From an uncultured Muribaculaceae bacterium (GTDB taxonomy: Bacteria; Bacteroidota; Bacteroidia; Bacteroidales; Muribaculaceae): a DNA stretch of 41,883 bases. The stretch spans positions 1 to 41,883 of the forward strand of contig CAMWRV010000022.1 of assembly GCA_947176745.1 (NCBI GenBank), read 5' to 3'. The translations under genes and the position numbers were made by a program. Shown here piece after piece: positions 15,926 through 23,766 of this stretch. Position 1 is the stretch's first letter; each line of letters opens with the position of its first letter. The notes under the pieces are model-generated. The model ran no database searches. It saw only the letters and a program-made list of their open reading frames with translations, and had not been told where the DNA came from.

Positions 15926-16465
15926 TCAGCGACCTCTGAGGACTGTGTAAAGATGAAACATGGCTATGGCTGCCGAAGCGGCCACATTGAGCGAGTGCTT
16001 GGTTCCCTCCTGCGGGATCTCGAGCACCCGGTCGGCCATGTCGACGATGCGCTGGTCGACGCCGTTGACTTCATTGCCCACTACGAGAACGAGCTTCTTC
16101 TCTTCCGCCGCAGGTACGTAATCCTGCAGCGGAACACTGTCGTGCGCCTGTTCGAGCACGCAGAGCGTCCATCCCTCTTCACAGAGTCTGCCGGCTTCCT
16201 CCACCGCGTCATCCACATGCCTCCATGACACAGACTCCTCGGCTCCGAGGGCGGTCTTGGCTATCTCCGGATGCGGAGGACAGCCCGAGATTCCTGCAAG
16301 AATGATCTCTTCGACACGGAAGGCGTCGGACGTGCGGAAAAGAGAGCCTATGTTATGCATGGACCGCACGTTGTCGGCAAGCACACGCAGCGGGAGCTTT
16401 CGCATGGCCCTGTAGTCGGCCACACTGCATCGCGTAAGCTCGACTATATTCTTTTTAAGAGGCAC
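15926..16465 (-). CDS. TrmH/SpoU-family RNA 2'-O-methyltransferase
   Basis: A 179-residue SPOUT methyltransferase with the three family motifs: motif 1 HNIGSLFRTSDAF (37-49, with N38 and R44), motif 2 VVGNEVNGVDQ (128-138) and motif 3 IPQEGTKHSLNVAASAA (150-166), which form the knotted SAM site. Such enzymes methylate ribose in tRNA or rRNA; the substrate cannot be told from sequence. It starts 5 bp after nadA and is probably co-transcribed with it. It converges with polA. Confidence 0.9.
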   Translation of the reverse strand: MPLKKNIVELTRCSVADYRAMRKLPLRVLADNVRSMHNIGSLFRTSDAFRVEEIILAGISGCPPHPEIAKTALGAEESVSWRHVDDAVEEAGRLCEEGWTLCVLEQAHDSVPLQDYVPAAEEKKLVLVVGNEVNGVDQRIVDMADRVLEIPQEGTKHSLNVAASAAIAMFHLYTVLRGR

Positions 16466-16470
16466 CTCTG

Positions 16471-17409
16471 TTATTTTGAAAGTTCGAGCATGCGTTCTAT
16501 GGGCCGCAGAGCACGCCGGGCGATCTCCGCGTCAACCAGTATCTCGGGCTGCTCGTCGCGCAGCGCGCGAGCCACCTTTTCGAGTGTGTTGAGCTTCATG
16601 TAGTCGCACTCGTTGCACTGGCACTCCGAGTCTTCGGCCGGAGCCGCGAGAAATGTCTTCTCCGGACATGCGCGACGCATCTCGAAGAGTATGCCGCTTT
16701 CAGTCACCACTATGTATTCCGACGCATTATCAGTGCGTGCGAAATCAAGCAGAGCTGCAGTCGATCCCACCTTATCGGCTATAAGCTGGAGAGGGCGACG
16801 GCATTCGGGATGCACAAGAATCTTCGCCCCCGGATGCTCCTCTTTCATCTGCTGTATCTTCTGAATGGAGAAACGATCATGCACATGGCAAGCGCCGGGC
16901 CACAGAAGCATGTCGCGGCCGCACACGGAATTGATATAACCGCCCAGATTGCGGTCGGGGCCGAATATGATCTTCTCGTCGGCGGGAAGCGACTCCACGA
17001 TCTTTCGGGCGTTACCTGAAGTGACCACAATGTCGGTGTGGGCCTTCACGGCAGCCGAAGTGTTGACATAGCTTATCACCGTATATCCGGGATGCTCCTT
17101 GACAAACCTTGCGAACTCTTCGGGGTCGCAACTGTCGGCCAGAGAGCATCCGGCCTCCATGTCGGGTACGAGCACCTTCTTGTCAGGACACAGTATCTTG
17201 GCCGTCTCACCCATGAAATGCACTCCGCACATCACTATTATGTCGGCATCGGTCTCGGCCGCCTTACGGGCCAGAGCGAGCGAGTCGCCGATGAAATCCG
17301 CTATTTCCTGAATCTCGTCACGCTGGTAGTAGTGGGCCATGATCAGAGCGTTCTTCTCCTTCTTCAACTGTGCGATCTCTTCGCGGAGCGCAGAATCCTG
17401 AGGCTTCAT
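16471..17409 (-). CDS. nadA: Quinolinate synthase
   Basis: A 312-residue NadA, which condenses iminoaspartate with dihydroxyacetone phosphate to quinolinate in NAD synthesis. Family marks include MAHYYQRDEIQEIADFIGDSL near the start and cysteines for the 4Fe-4S cluster at C61 (CGVHFMGET), C163 (SVCGRDM) and the group C263-C268 (CQCNECDYM). No nadB or nadC lies nearby. It leads a two-gene unit with the methyltransferase gene; a TAACTTTGC box at 17621-17629 could be its promoter, giving a leader of about 200 nt across the DnaA-box-rich region. Confidence 0.96.
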   Translation of the reverse strand: MKPQDSALREEIAQLKKEKNALIMAHYYQRDEIQEIADFIGDSLALARKAAETDADIIVMCGVHFMGETAKILCPDKKVLVPDMEAGCSLADSCDPEEFARFVKEHPGYTVISYVNTSAAVKAHTDIVVTSGNARKIVESLPADEKIIFGPDRNLGGYINSVCGRDMLLWPGACHVHDRFSIQKIQQMKEEHPGAKILVHPECRRPLQLIADKVGSTAALLDFARTDNASEYIVVTESGILFEMRRACPEKTFLAAPAEDSECQCNECDYMKLNTLEKVARALRDEQPEILVDAEIARRALRPIERMLELSK

Positions 17410-17410
17410 T

Positions 17411-17859
17411 ATATCTTTATTATAAAATTAAATAAATTAAAAATTAAATAAAAAACAATCAACAACAATAAACGCTGTTGATAACCCGCAATAACTTTTC
17501 CGCTTAAAATTTGGAATTGTGAGTTATTGAATTCCGGGGCGCGGTTATCTACAGGGTGCAGAAAACGCCAATATTGAGAATCAGGCGGATGCGGAGATTG
17601 TCTACATCCTGTAGATAACTGCAAAGTTAATAAATTCCCTGCAGATAGCTGTAGAAAACTGTAGAAAAACAGGCTTGATGCTGTCGAAAACAGGTATAAA
17701 AACCTTCAGACAGAAATCTCCGTAAAGATTTGTAATATTGAAAACGGCTTTCTATAAGCAAGTTGAGCAGAATTCAAAGCGATCAGCCGATAAGTTATCT
17801 ATGAGTTTCCTACAGGGTTTTCGACAGGAAAACCGGGGTTTATCTACAATTTATCGACA
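17411..17859. other. Candidate replication origin: DnaA-box cluster with AT-rich stretch
   Basis: At least nine 9-mers close to the DnaA box TTATCCACA occur in under 400 bp: TTATCTACA at 17545-17553, 17610-17618 (minus) and 17840-17848; TTATCGACA at 17851-17859; TTATCAACA at 17476-17484 (minus); TTTTCTACA at 17650-17658 and 17660-17668 (both minus); TTTTCGACA at 17682-17690 (minus) and 17818-17826. A run made almost only of A and T at 17411-17470 could be the unwinding element. No protein gene fits the region. None of the boxes is the exact consensus, and dnaA is not nearby, which is not unusual in this phylum. Confidence 0.55.
17621..17629 (-). promoter_or_regulatory. -7 box (TAACTTTGC), possibly for nadA
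   Basis: A good consensus match on the minus strand inside the DnaA-box cluster. It is the only such box upstream of nadA. No TTTG at the expected -33 position. Confidence 0.4.
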
Positions 17860-17967
17860 GATTTCGGGTGGGTGTGGAGACGGTAGCAGCGGTCTGGGAG
17901 GAGAAAAGCAGGGGAGCACAGCAGCGGGTTGAGTTGTAAAGAGGGTTTGAAATGCAGATATAAAGAA

Positions 17968-17992
17968 AGGCTGTCCCGGGAAGGAACAGCCT
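17968..17992 (-). terminator. Terminator-like hairpin left of the orphan region
   Basis: Perfect stem AGGCTGT (17968-17974) with ACAGCCT (17986-17992). On the minus strand TTCTTTAT follows; on the plus strand GGTTTCTTTT. It could end a leftward transcript coming from the promoter at 18725. Confidence 0.45.
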
Positions 17993-18013
17993 GGTTTCTT
18001 TTGTAGCGAAGTT

Positions 18014-18343
18014 TCACTTCGTCGTGGCGTAAACCTGGGCACAATTCTCGAAATATGCCAGAACCACTTTTTTGATAAGGTGTTTCATATTCAAAATAAC
18101 GTTGTTCAAATTTTCCGGAAATGCCGCTCCTTGCACGGCTGTTTGAATTGTGGAATCTTCCGGTCTGTCCATGACGGACATAGTTAAACTTAGAACTAAC
18201 TTCACATAGCTAAACGCGGAACTAAGGAAAAAGTTGTAAAAAATTGTGAAAATTATGTTGTACAACATAATTTTAAAGCATAAAAGAAATTTGCAATACT
18301 GTCTATCTTTGCTTTTTCTGTATTCTAATATATTGATATGCAA
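18014..18343 (-). CDS. Doubtful small ORF
   Basis: A 109-codon frame that I do not recognise. The first half is hydrophobic and low in complexity; the second half, from about MDRPEDSTIQTAVQGAAF, looks more protein-like and could be a 52-residue product or a remnant. In its favour, a strong promoter lies upstream at 18725-18756 and a hairpin downstream at 17968-17992. Against it are the long leader, the palindrome inside the frame at 18249-18274 and the lack of family likeness. Confidence 0.2.
   Translation of the reverse strand: MHINILEYRKSKDRQYCKFLLCFKIMLYNIIFTIFYNFFLSSAFSYVKLVLSLTMSVMDRPEDSTIQTAVQGAAFPENLNNVILNMKHLIKKVVLAYFENCAQVYATTK
18249..18274. promoter_or_regulatory. 26-bp perfect palindrome
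   Basis: AAAATTATGTTGT followed directly by its reverse complement ACAACATAATTTT, with no spacer. This is the form of a binding site for a dimeric regulator. It lies 30 bp upstream of a plus-strand -7 box at 18304-18312. Confidence 0.6.
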
Positions 18344-18405
18344 TGATTAGGTGACATAATATAGTTGAGGGAAGCTAATCTCTTCGATCGGCTTCCCTCT
18401 TAATT
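18304..18405 (+). ncRNA. Possible short untranslated transcript
   Basis: A -7 box TATCTTTGC (18304-18312) is followed about 55 bp later by a perfect 9-bp hairpin, GAGGGAAGC (18367-18375) with GCTTCCCTC (18391-18399), then TTAATT. The unit would give an RNA of about 85 nt with no reading frame. The -33 box is poor and the T-run weak, so this is a tentative call. Confidence 0.3.
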
Positions 18406-18724
18406 AAAATTAGGTTGAATCAAATCGTCATATTCCCGTAGAATAAAACAATCTTTTTGAATCCATCATGACTTTTCTGTCATATCCGCATTATTATTAA
18501 CTCATTCTGTCAAAATTACTAATCAATCCAATTCTAATTGTCTTCGTCCACAATTCAATCAACAACAACATAATTATTATTACTGACAAAAATCAATTTC
18601 ATAAGTCACCGCAGGCAGATATGATATATATATGGCATCATAAAATGTCATTAAATCAAGTGGCGCCTCCGCGGTATACTTAATGCGATGAATCAAATTT
18701 TTAGTCTTTGATTTCTTTACGCTT
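18406..18724. other. AT-rich intergenic stretch
   Basis: No convincing gene. A 23-codon frame on the minus strand (18595-18666, MTFYDAIYIS...) has no recognised family. It would lie on the leader of the transcript that starts at the promoter at 18725-18756. Confidence 0.4.
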
Positions 18725-18756
18725 GCAAAAGTAAATAAAATTTTCTAATTACCAAA
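18725..18756 (-). promoter_or_regulatory. Strong orphan promoter
   Basis: -7 box TACTTTTGC (18725-18733) and -33 box TTTG (18753-18756) with exactly 19 bp between them, close to the ideal Bacteroidetes promoter. It points left into a region without a recognised gene. Confidence 0.65.
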
Positions 18757-18881
18757 CTTTTTGTCAAAATATTTTAAAAAAATATTTAGCAATTGCATAA
18801 AATTTATTGTAAAGCAAGCGTAAAATTAGTATATGACTGTTTTCGTATAGTAAGTGAAAAAGCATTATGTCGATATAAAAG

Positions 18882-18919
18882 AAGCTCCCTTTCCTTACTT
18901 TTTTCCGGAAAGGGAGCTT
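18882..18919 (-). terminator. Rho-independent terminator of the membrane-protein gene
   Basis: Perfect 13-bp stem AAGCTCCCTTTCC (18882-18894) with GGAAAGGGAGCTT (18907-18919), followed on the minus strand by CTTTTAT. It lies 50 bp past the stop codon. Confidence 0.8.
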
Positions 18920-18969
18920 GAATATAGTTGCTTGAGGCCGTATATATGAGCAGAGTGATTTAGAACATA

Positions 18970-19626
18970 TTAAATAGAGTCGGAGGTCGGTTCGTCAGGC
19001 ATTTCTTCGGCTGGAGTGATGGAAGGATCGAAACTTTCTTCCTGAGTGACGAGGTCAGGTTCCGTCATGTCGCCCAGTGTGTCGGGGGTCTCTTCCTGTA
19101 TAGCCGGAGTCTCGTCCTGATAAGTGAAAATGGGTTCCTCCTTTATATATTGCTCCTCTATGACAGCGGTGTCGGGTTCGTCGGTCATTCCGGCATTGGG
19201 GTCGAGAATTCCCGAATGAAGAGTGGTGGTCATCATCAGAAGGCCGAGAAGAAAGAAGAGCAGGCAGCTTATGCCGAGCAGGGTGTCGACGCCGAGCATT
19301 CTGGGGTGCAACGGTTTTTCAGGAGCACCGTTGGCTGTTCTTGCCACAAGGGCTATGAGGGGAAGCAGCGAGAATGCTCCCCATGCGACAGCTACTACAA
19401 TAAGGGCGGTGAATCCGGTCTCGGGCCCGAGCAGTCCTACCTGCCCCATCATGATGCCGGCGATTCCGAGAGAGACCATGATCCATGCCAGAAAAGACCT
19501 CAGGCATGAAGCTGCCGATTCGGGCGAACGGAAATCGGCATAGTGGTGGAAGAACGGCCTGATGAAATATGTCTCGAAAAAGCCGTCGTATACATGTTTT
19601 GGATTATATATCTCTTTGAGTTTCAT
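18970..19626 (-). CDS. Membrane protein with acidic C-terminal tail
   Basis: I start at 19626 (MKLKEIYNPKHVYDGFFETYF), because a longer frame to 19713 crosses a -7 box that ends only 4 bp before this ATG. The 218-residue product has a conserved-looking cytoplasmic start (PKHVYDGFFETYFIRPF), three probable membrane helices (about 41-58, 65-90, 113-134) and a tail of about 75 residues rich in Asp, Glu, Pro and Thr. The helical core recalls Yip1-type small membrane proteins, but I do not assign a family. Divergent from the flippase-like gene at 19751. Confidence 0.7.
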   Translation of the reverse strand: MKLKEIYNPKHVYDGFFETYFIRPFFHHYADFRSPESAASCLRSFLAWIMVSLGIAGIMMGQVGLLGPETGFTALIVVAVAWGAFSLLPLIALVARTANGAPEKPLHPRMLGVDTLLGISCLLFFLLGLLMMTTTLHSGILDPNAGMTDEPDTAVIEEQYIKEEPIFTYQDETPAIQEETPDTLGDMTEPDLVTQEESFDPSITPAEEMPDEPTSDSI

Positions 19627-19630
19627 GTGT

Positions 19631-19639
19631 GCAAAGATA
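19631..19639 (-). promoter_or_regulatory. -7 box (TATCTTTGC) next to the start codon
   Basis: The box ends 4 bp upstream of the ATG at 19626, so the transcript should be leaderless or nearly so. It settles the choice of start. Confidence 0.6.
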
Positions 19640-19750
19640 AATAAATTTTGAGAAATATATGGAATACGGCTCTTAAAAATACGTAAGATACAGTATAAGT
19701 ACAATTGAACCACATGGGGACAGGTCAGGTTATAGTGTTAAAACAAGGTT

Positions 19751-20797
19751 ATGGACTGGAAGAAGATGACCACACGGGCGGTCAAGGTGCTCGATTATGC
19801 CGTTCCGGTTGCGATATCGGCCGGACTCGTGATATGGCTGTTCCACAAGGTGCGGTTCCGCGACATCATCAGCGTGGCGCGCGGGGAATGTGATTTCGTG
19901 TGGGTTGCGGTGATGATGGTCATCACCACACTTTCGCACATGGTGCGGGGAGTGAGGTGGGGCATACAGCTTCGTGCCGCCGGAGTTCCGCGCATGACCG
20001 TCACCAAAGAGAGTGTATCGATCTTCGGGGCGTATGCGCTCAACCTTGTGTTTCCCCGTCTCGGCGAGGTGTGGCGATGTGTCTATATAAGCCGCACGGA
20101 GAAAGTGCCTCTCTCGACTGTGGTCGGCACTGATTTCGGCGACCGGGGCTCTGACGCCGTGGTTGTGGTGGCGCTTACGCTGCTGGCGCTCGTCGTGGCG
20201 CACCCGGCGCTTATGTCGTTTGTGCGTCATTATCAGGTAGGCCGCGACATCATTAATGTGGCCGACGATATGTTTCTGTGGATAGGAATAGCGGTGGTGG
20301 CCGGAGCGTTTTGGTATGTCTGCCATTACCTGCGGCGTTACCGCTGGGTTGACCGCATGGACGTGAGTCTCGGGAAGATATGGCAGGGGTTCAAGGTGCT
20401 TTTCACGATGAAAGGGCGAGGCATGTATGTGGTGCTGACGCTGGGGATATGGCTATGTTACTACATGGAGACCTATGTCATGTTCCAGGCGTTTCCTTTC
20501 ACACGCGCGCTCGTGCATGAGGCGGGAAGCGCATGGGGGCTGATCCCGGGCCTTGTGGTCTTCGTGTTCGGGTCATTCTCGATGGCGATACCGAGCAACG
20601 GCGGACTGGGTCCATGGAATCTCGCCGTGATGTTCGCGCTGTCGCTCTATGGCATCGGCAACACCGAGGGGGCAGCCTTCGCCATGGTGATGTGGAGCTT
20701 TCAGGCCGCGTGGCTTGTGGTGCTCGGACTCTTCTCGGCCGGTTATGTGCTCTGTGAGGAGAAGCGCGGGAGCAGGCCTACCGCAGCCGGAGCCTGA
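19751..20797 (+). CDS. Lysylphosphatidylglycerol synthase TM-region (UPF0104/AglD-like) protein
   Basis: A 348-residue polytopic membrane protein with about eight hydrophobic helices. Family marks are RGVRWGIQLRAAG near residue 65, FGAYALNLVFPRLGEVWRCVYIS near 95 and a late SNGGLGPWNLAV segment, as in the LPG-synthase transmembrane/UPF0104 group, whose members move or modify lipids. There is no catalytic GNAT-like domain, so lysyl transfer is not expected; lipid or glycolipid flipping is the usual guess. It ends 20 bp inside the convergent glucosaminidase gene. Confidence 0.85.
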   Translation: MDWKKMTTRAVKVLDYAVPVAISAGLVIWLFHKVRFRDIISVARGECDFVWVAVMMVITTLSHMVRGVRWGIQLRAAGVPRMTVTKESVSIFGAYALNLVFPRLGEVWRCVYISRTEKVPLSTVVGTDFGDRGSDAVVVVALTLLALVVAHPALMSFVRHYQVGRDIINVADDMFLWIGIAVVAGAFWYVCHYLRRYRWVDRMDVSLGKIWQGFKVLFTMKGRGMYVVLTLGIWLCYYMETYVMFQAFPFTRALVHEAGSAWGLIPGLVVFVFGSFSMAIPSNGGLGPWNLAVMFALSLYGIGNTEGAAFAMVMWSFQAAWLVVLGLFSAGYVLCEEKRGSRPTAAGA

Positions 20798-21653
20798 CCC
20801 CCGGCTTGTCTTTGGCATCGGGATTGAGCTGGCGCACGGCAGCCACGGTCATGCCGAAGCGCTGCGCGACAGAATGGATCGACTCCCCCTCGCCGATAGT
20901 GGCCGAGTCCTGACCTTCGGGAGCAGTGTCGAGTTTTGGTTCGAGATATACCTCTTCCCACTCCTTAATGGCTCCGTCGCGGCGAGAGTCATTGTATTTG
21001 AGGAGTTTCTTTTTGTCGATCCCGAACTCGCGGGCTATGGCGGCATAGTCGTCGCCCGGAAGTGCGATCACGTAGTGGAGTCCGCGGCTTCGGCGCACCT
21101 TGTGGGTCGAGAGCAGCGAGGACCGGATGAAATCGGCGTTCTCCTCGGCGAGTCTTCCCGCTTCAGTGTCGAACAGATAGAGCGCGTAACGCTCTATTAT
21201 CGTGATCAGACGCGAGGCGTAGTTGGGGTCGGTGGCATATCCGCATTTCCGCAGCGTGACCGCCCAGCCCTGATAGTCGGCAGGATCAAGTTCGAACAGA
21301 GGCGCATATCGCTTGCGGAGCAGAAACCGCGAGTGGTCGTCGAAAGATTCGGCCGCCGAACTGTAGGCGCGGAAACATTCGTCGGGCGCGTCGTCGGAGC
21401 GGAGCATGGTGTCGCCGGCCCAGTCTTTATGGCATTTTATGCCGAAGTGGTTGTTGCCCCGGGTGGCGAGAGTGGAGCGTCCGGCGGCAGATTCGAGAAG
21501 CCCCTGCGCCAGGGTGATCGATGCCGGGATGCCGTGTGCGAGCTGCTGCTCGACGGCCATCGGTGCATAGCGGTCGATATAGTCCTGATAGGCGTCGGCC
21601 AGTATGGAGAGAGGGAGAAAAGATATGGAAAGAATGAGTGTGAATAAACGCAT
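20778..21653 (-). CDS. Secreted N-acetylglucosaminidase with LysM domains
   Basis: A 291-residue exported cell-wall hydrolase: signal peptide (about 1-19), a glucosaminidase (FlgJ/GH73-like) domain with ASITLAQGLLESAAGRS and catalytic Glu54, then NNHFGIKCHKDW and the CGYATDPNYASRLI end motif, and two LysM-type repeats (about 190-222 and 253-280) that hold peptidoglycan. It should cut GlcNAc linkages in peptidoglycan during growth or division. Its 3' end overlaps the convergent flippase-like gene by 20 bp. Confidence 0.9.
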   Translation of the reverse strand: MRLFTLILSISFLPLSILADAYQDYIDRYAPMAVEQQLAHGIPASITLAQGLLESAAGRSTLATRGNNHFGIKCHKDWAGDTMLRSDDAPDECFRAYSSAAESFDDHSRFLLRKRYAPLFELDPADYQGWAVTLRKCGYATDPNYASRLITIIERYALYLFDTEAGRLAEENADFIRSSLLSTHKVRRSRGLHYVIALPGDDYAAIAREFGIDKKKLLKYNDSRRDGAIKEWEEVYLEPKLDTAPEGQDSATIGEGESIHSVAQRFGMTVAAVRQLNPDAKDKPGVRLRLR

Positions 21654-21771
21654 GACAGGGTGAGGGGTCTAAAAATGCAGGAGAGCGCGGGTGTGTCCGT
21701 GACCTTTCAGGCCGGGGAGTCCGGAGGGCTTTCCTGTTCAAAGTTAGGTAAAATTTTTAAAAGGGAATGCA

Positions 21772-22239
21772 ATGGAGATAAAAAAACTTGAGACCGACAT
21801 AAAAGTATACGCGTACGACGAGCTTCCGGAAGAGGACCGTGAACTTGTGGATGCCGCGCGCGAGATGACGCGCACGAGCTATGCTCCCTACTCGAAGTTT
21901 CATGTAGGTGCTGCCATCCGCATGGAAGACGGCACGATAGTGCGAGGTTCGAATCAGGAGAATGCGGCCTATCCGTCGGGCACATGCGCCGAGCGCACGG
22001 CCTGCTATCAGGCGTCGGCCCTTTATCCGGGGATGCCGATGAAAAAGATCGCCGTGGCTGCCTGGACAGACGGGGAGTTTCAGGACAATCCGATAAGTCC
22101 GTGCGGAGCGTGCCGCCAGGCGCTTGCCGAATATGAGGCGAGGTTCGGTCGGATAGAGGTGCTTCTGTATGGCCGCAGGTGCGTCTATGTGCTTCCGTCG
22201 GTTTCGTCGCTTCTTCCGCTGACGTTTACGGAATTCTGA
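21772..22239 (+). CDS. cdd: Cytidine deaminase
   Basis: A 155-residue zinc deaminase of the homotetrameric type, which converts cytidine and deoxycytidine to uridines for salvage. The zinc site is complete: C72-A-E74 (TCAERTA), with C111 and C114 (PCGACRQAL). The substrate loop SYAPYSKFHVGAAI is also present. It stands alone, divergent from the glucosaminidase gene. Confidence 0.95.
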   Translation: MEIKKLETDIKVYAYDELPEEDRELVDAAREMTRTSYAPYSKFHVGAAIRMEDGTIVRGSNQENAAYPSGTCAERTACYQASALYPGMPMKKIAVAAWTDGEFQDNPISPCGACRQALAEYEARFGRIEVLLYGRRCVYVLPSVSSLLPLTFTEF

Positions 22240-22321
22240 ACCTCGGACCGGGAGGGCGCCGCAACCTATCCTCCGGCTGGACGTTATATATATAATAGAT
22301 GTGTCATTAATTCATATTGCT

Positions 22322-22789
22322 ATGAAAGGAAAATTACTCGGAATAACAGGCTTGGCCGTCACGGCTCTGGTGTCGCTGGTGACTCTGACGGGCTGCATCG
22401 TGTCGGACGACGACTGGTGGGGCACTCCCCCTTACGGCTACAACTACAATGATCCGCGCCTTGCGGGCTACTGGGCGCTGGTGCAGTATAACAGCGACCC
22501 GGTCTCCGCTGCCGACGCTAACTACATGTATTTCTCGGGCGACGGCTACGGATATTACTATTATCTCGACAACGGATATCGCGAGCGCGAACAACTGCGC
22601 TACTGGAGCCAGCAGTCGAACAGCGGAGCGTCGAACTATCAGATCAACATACAGTATCAGTACAGCAGTCCGCTTACGACGAGCTACTGGTTTACCCACG
22701 GCAATAACACGCTCTGGATGCAGTGGCAGACGGCGGGCGGCCGCGTGCAGACTTATGTCTACGACCGCATCGACCGCGCTCCCTGGTGA
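22322..22789 (+). CDS. Lipoprotein, tyrosine-rich, lipocalin-like
   Basis: Start at 22322 (MKGKLLGITG), because this puts the signal peptide at the N-terminus; a seven-codon longer frame exists. Lipobox TLTGC with Cys25 is followed by SDDD. The mature part (about 130 residues) is rich in Tyr, Trp and Asn, with LAGYWALVQYNSDP, as in small lipocalin-like lipoproteins of Bacteroidales. Function unknown. A strong terminator follows. Confidence 0.75.
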   Translation: MKGKLLGITGLAVTALVSLVTLTGCIVSDDDWWGTPPYGYNYNDPRLAGYWALVQYNSDPVSAADANYMYFSGDGYGYYYYLDNGYREREQLRYWSQQSNSGASNYQINIQYQYSSPLTTSYWFTHGNNTLWMQWQTAGGRVQTYVYDRIDRAPW

Positions 22790-22814
22790 TGTGACAGGAG
22801 CGTATGAAAGCAAG

Positions 22815-22853
22815 ACGCCACATGAAATCAGAGTTTCATGTGGCGTTCCTTTT
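22815..22853 (+). terminator. Rho-independent terminator overlapping the end of the convergent gene
   Basis: Perfect 13-bp stem ACGCCACATGAAA (22815-22827) with TTTCATGTGGCGT (22834-22846), followed by TCCTTTTT. The second arm encodes the last residues of the convergent acyltransferase gene, so gene end and terminator share sequence. Confidence 0.85.
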
Positions 22854-23748
22854 TGTCGTCGAATATCTCGTCGATCACGAGAAATATACCCGATTCCTCT
22901 ACATCTCCGAATTCGCGGTTGACAGCCGTGCCGAACATTCTCATTGTCGGCGACAGAGCCATGTAGGCGTTGACCAGCGGAGGGATCTTGCGTCCGTGCT
23001 CGCGGATGAAGTGGTTTAGAATCCGGTAGTCTTCCTTATAATCAGCTCCGGTGTATCGCGACTGAATCTCGGGCGACAGGGCGCGGGTGGGGAGCTGTTC
23101 GATCGGAGTGACGAGACGGTCGGGATCGGGGAAGTGGCGGTGCATAAAACCGAGTATCATGTCGCGGCATTCTGCGCCGTATTCCGGATACATGGTCACC
23201 TTGCCGAACAGATATCTGATCTGCGGGTATTTCACCACGAGCGCGCCGAGGCCGTCCCAGAGGTTGTCGAGAGCGTAGATCGAACTGGGGCGCGAACCTG
23301 TGTTCTGATAGTTGACCACTACAAACGATCGGCCCAGCTCGATGGTGTGGGGGAGATAGTCGCGCAGGAACTCGGGCGAGAAGCGGAACATGTGGGAGGT
23401 GGCGATATTGGGCACGCCATCTTTGAACGATATGTCTTCGCCGAGGATGAAGCGGTAGCCCCCGATGATCTCGCGGGTGGCCGGATTCCAGACGATCATC
23501 TGGCGGCATGGCACCGGCTTCATGGTGTCGAACTCGTCGATGTCGCATTCGAGACCCGTGCCGCCGCCCGCGTCGCGGAAAGCGATCTCGCGGAGGCGTC
23601 CGATCTCGCGCATCGTATTGGGTGCGTTGAAGGCGTCGACAACGTAAATCTCGTTGTCGCCCTTGTTAGAGCGGCGCAGCAGCCGATCCGGGGTCAGTTC
23701 CGCCTCTATCAGAGCGGGGTCGGTCTTGTCGATAACGGGTCTCATCAC
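22828..23748 (-). CDS. GNAT-type N-acyltransferase (OlsB/GlsB-like, hemolysin-like)
   Basis: A 306-residue protein with the OlsB/GlsB pattern: VDAFNAPNTMREIGRLREIAFRDAGGG near residues 37-63, VWNPATREIIGGYRF near 85-100, IELGRSFVVVNYQ near 137-150 and a conserved LFGKVTMYPEYG. In Bacteroides, GlsB transfers an acyl group to glycine in the first step of glycine-lipid synthesis. The usual partner glsA is not adjacent, so the substrate is uncertain. It lies 18 bp downstream of ychF and is probably co-transcribed with it. Confidence 0.8.
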   Translation of the reverse strand: MMRPVIDKTDPALIEAELTPDRLLRRSNKGDNEIYVVDAFNAPNTMREIGRLREIAFRDAGGGTGLECDIDEFDTMKPVPCRQMIVWNPATREIIGGYRFILGEDISFKDGVPNIATSHMFRFSPEFLRDYLPHTIELGRSFVVVNYQNTGSRPSSIYALDNLWDGLGALVVKYPQIRYLFGKVTMYPEYGAECRDMILGFMHRHFPDPDRLVTPIEQLPTRALSPEIQSRYTGADYKEDYRILNHFIREHGRKIPPLVNAYMALSPTMRMFGTAVNREFGDVEESGIFLVIDEIFDDKKERHMKL

Positions 23749-23766
23749 TGGTCGGGGTTGTGTCTG

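Noticed and set aside
20715..21647. 310-codon plus-strand frame
   Set aside because: Antisense to the glucosaminidase gene, which has a signal peptide, catalytic Glu and LysM repeats.
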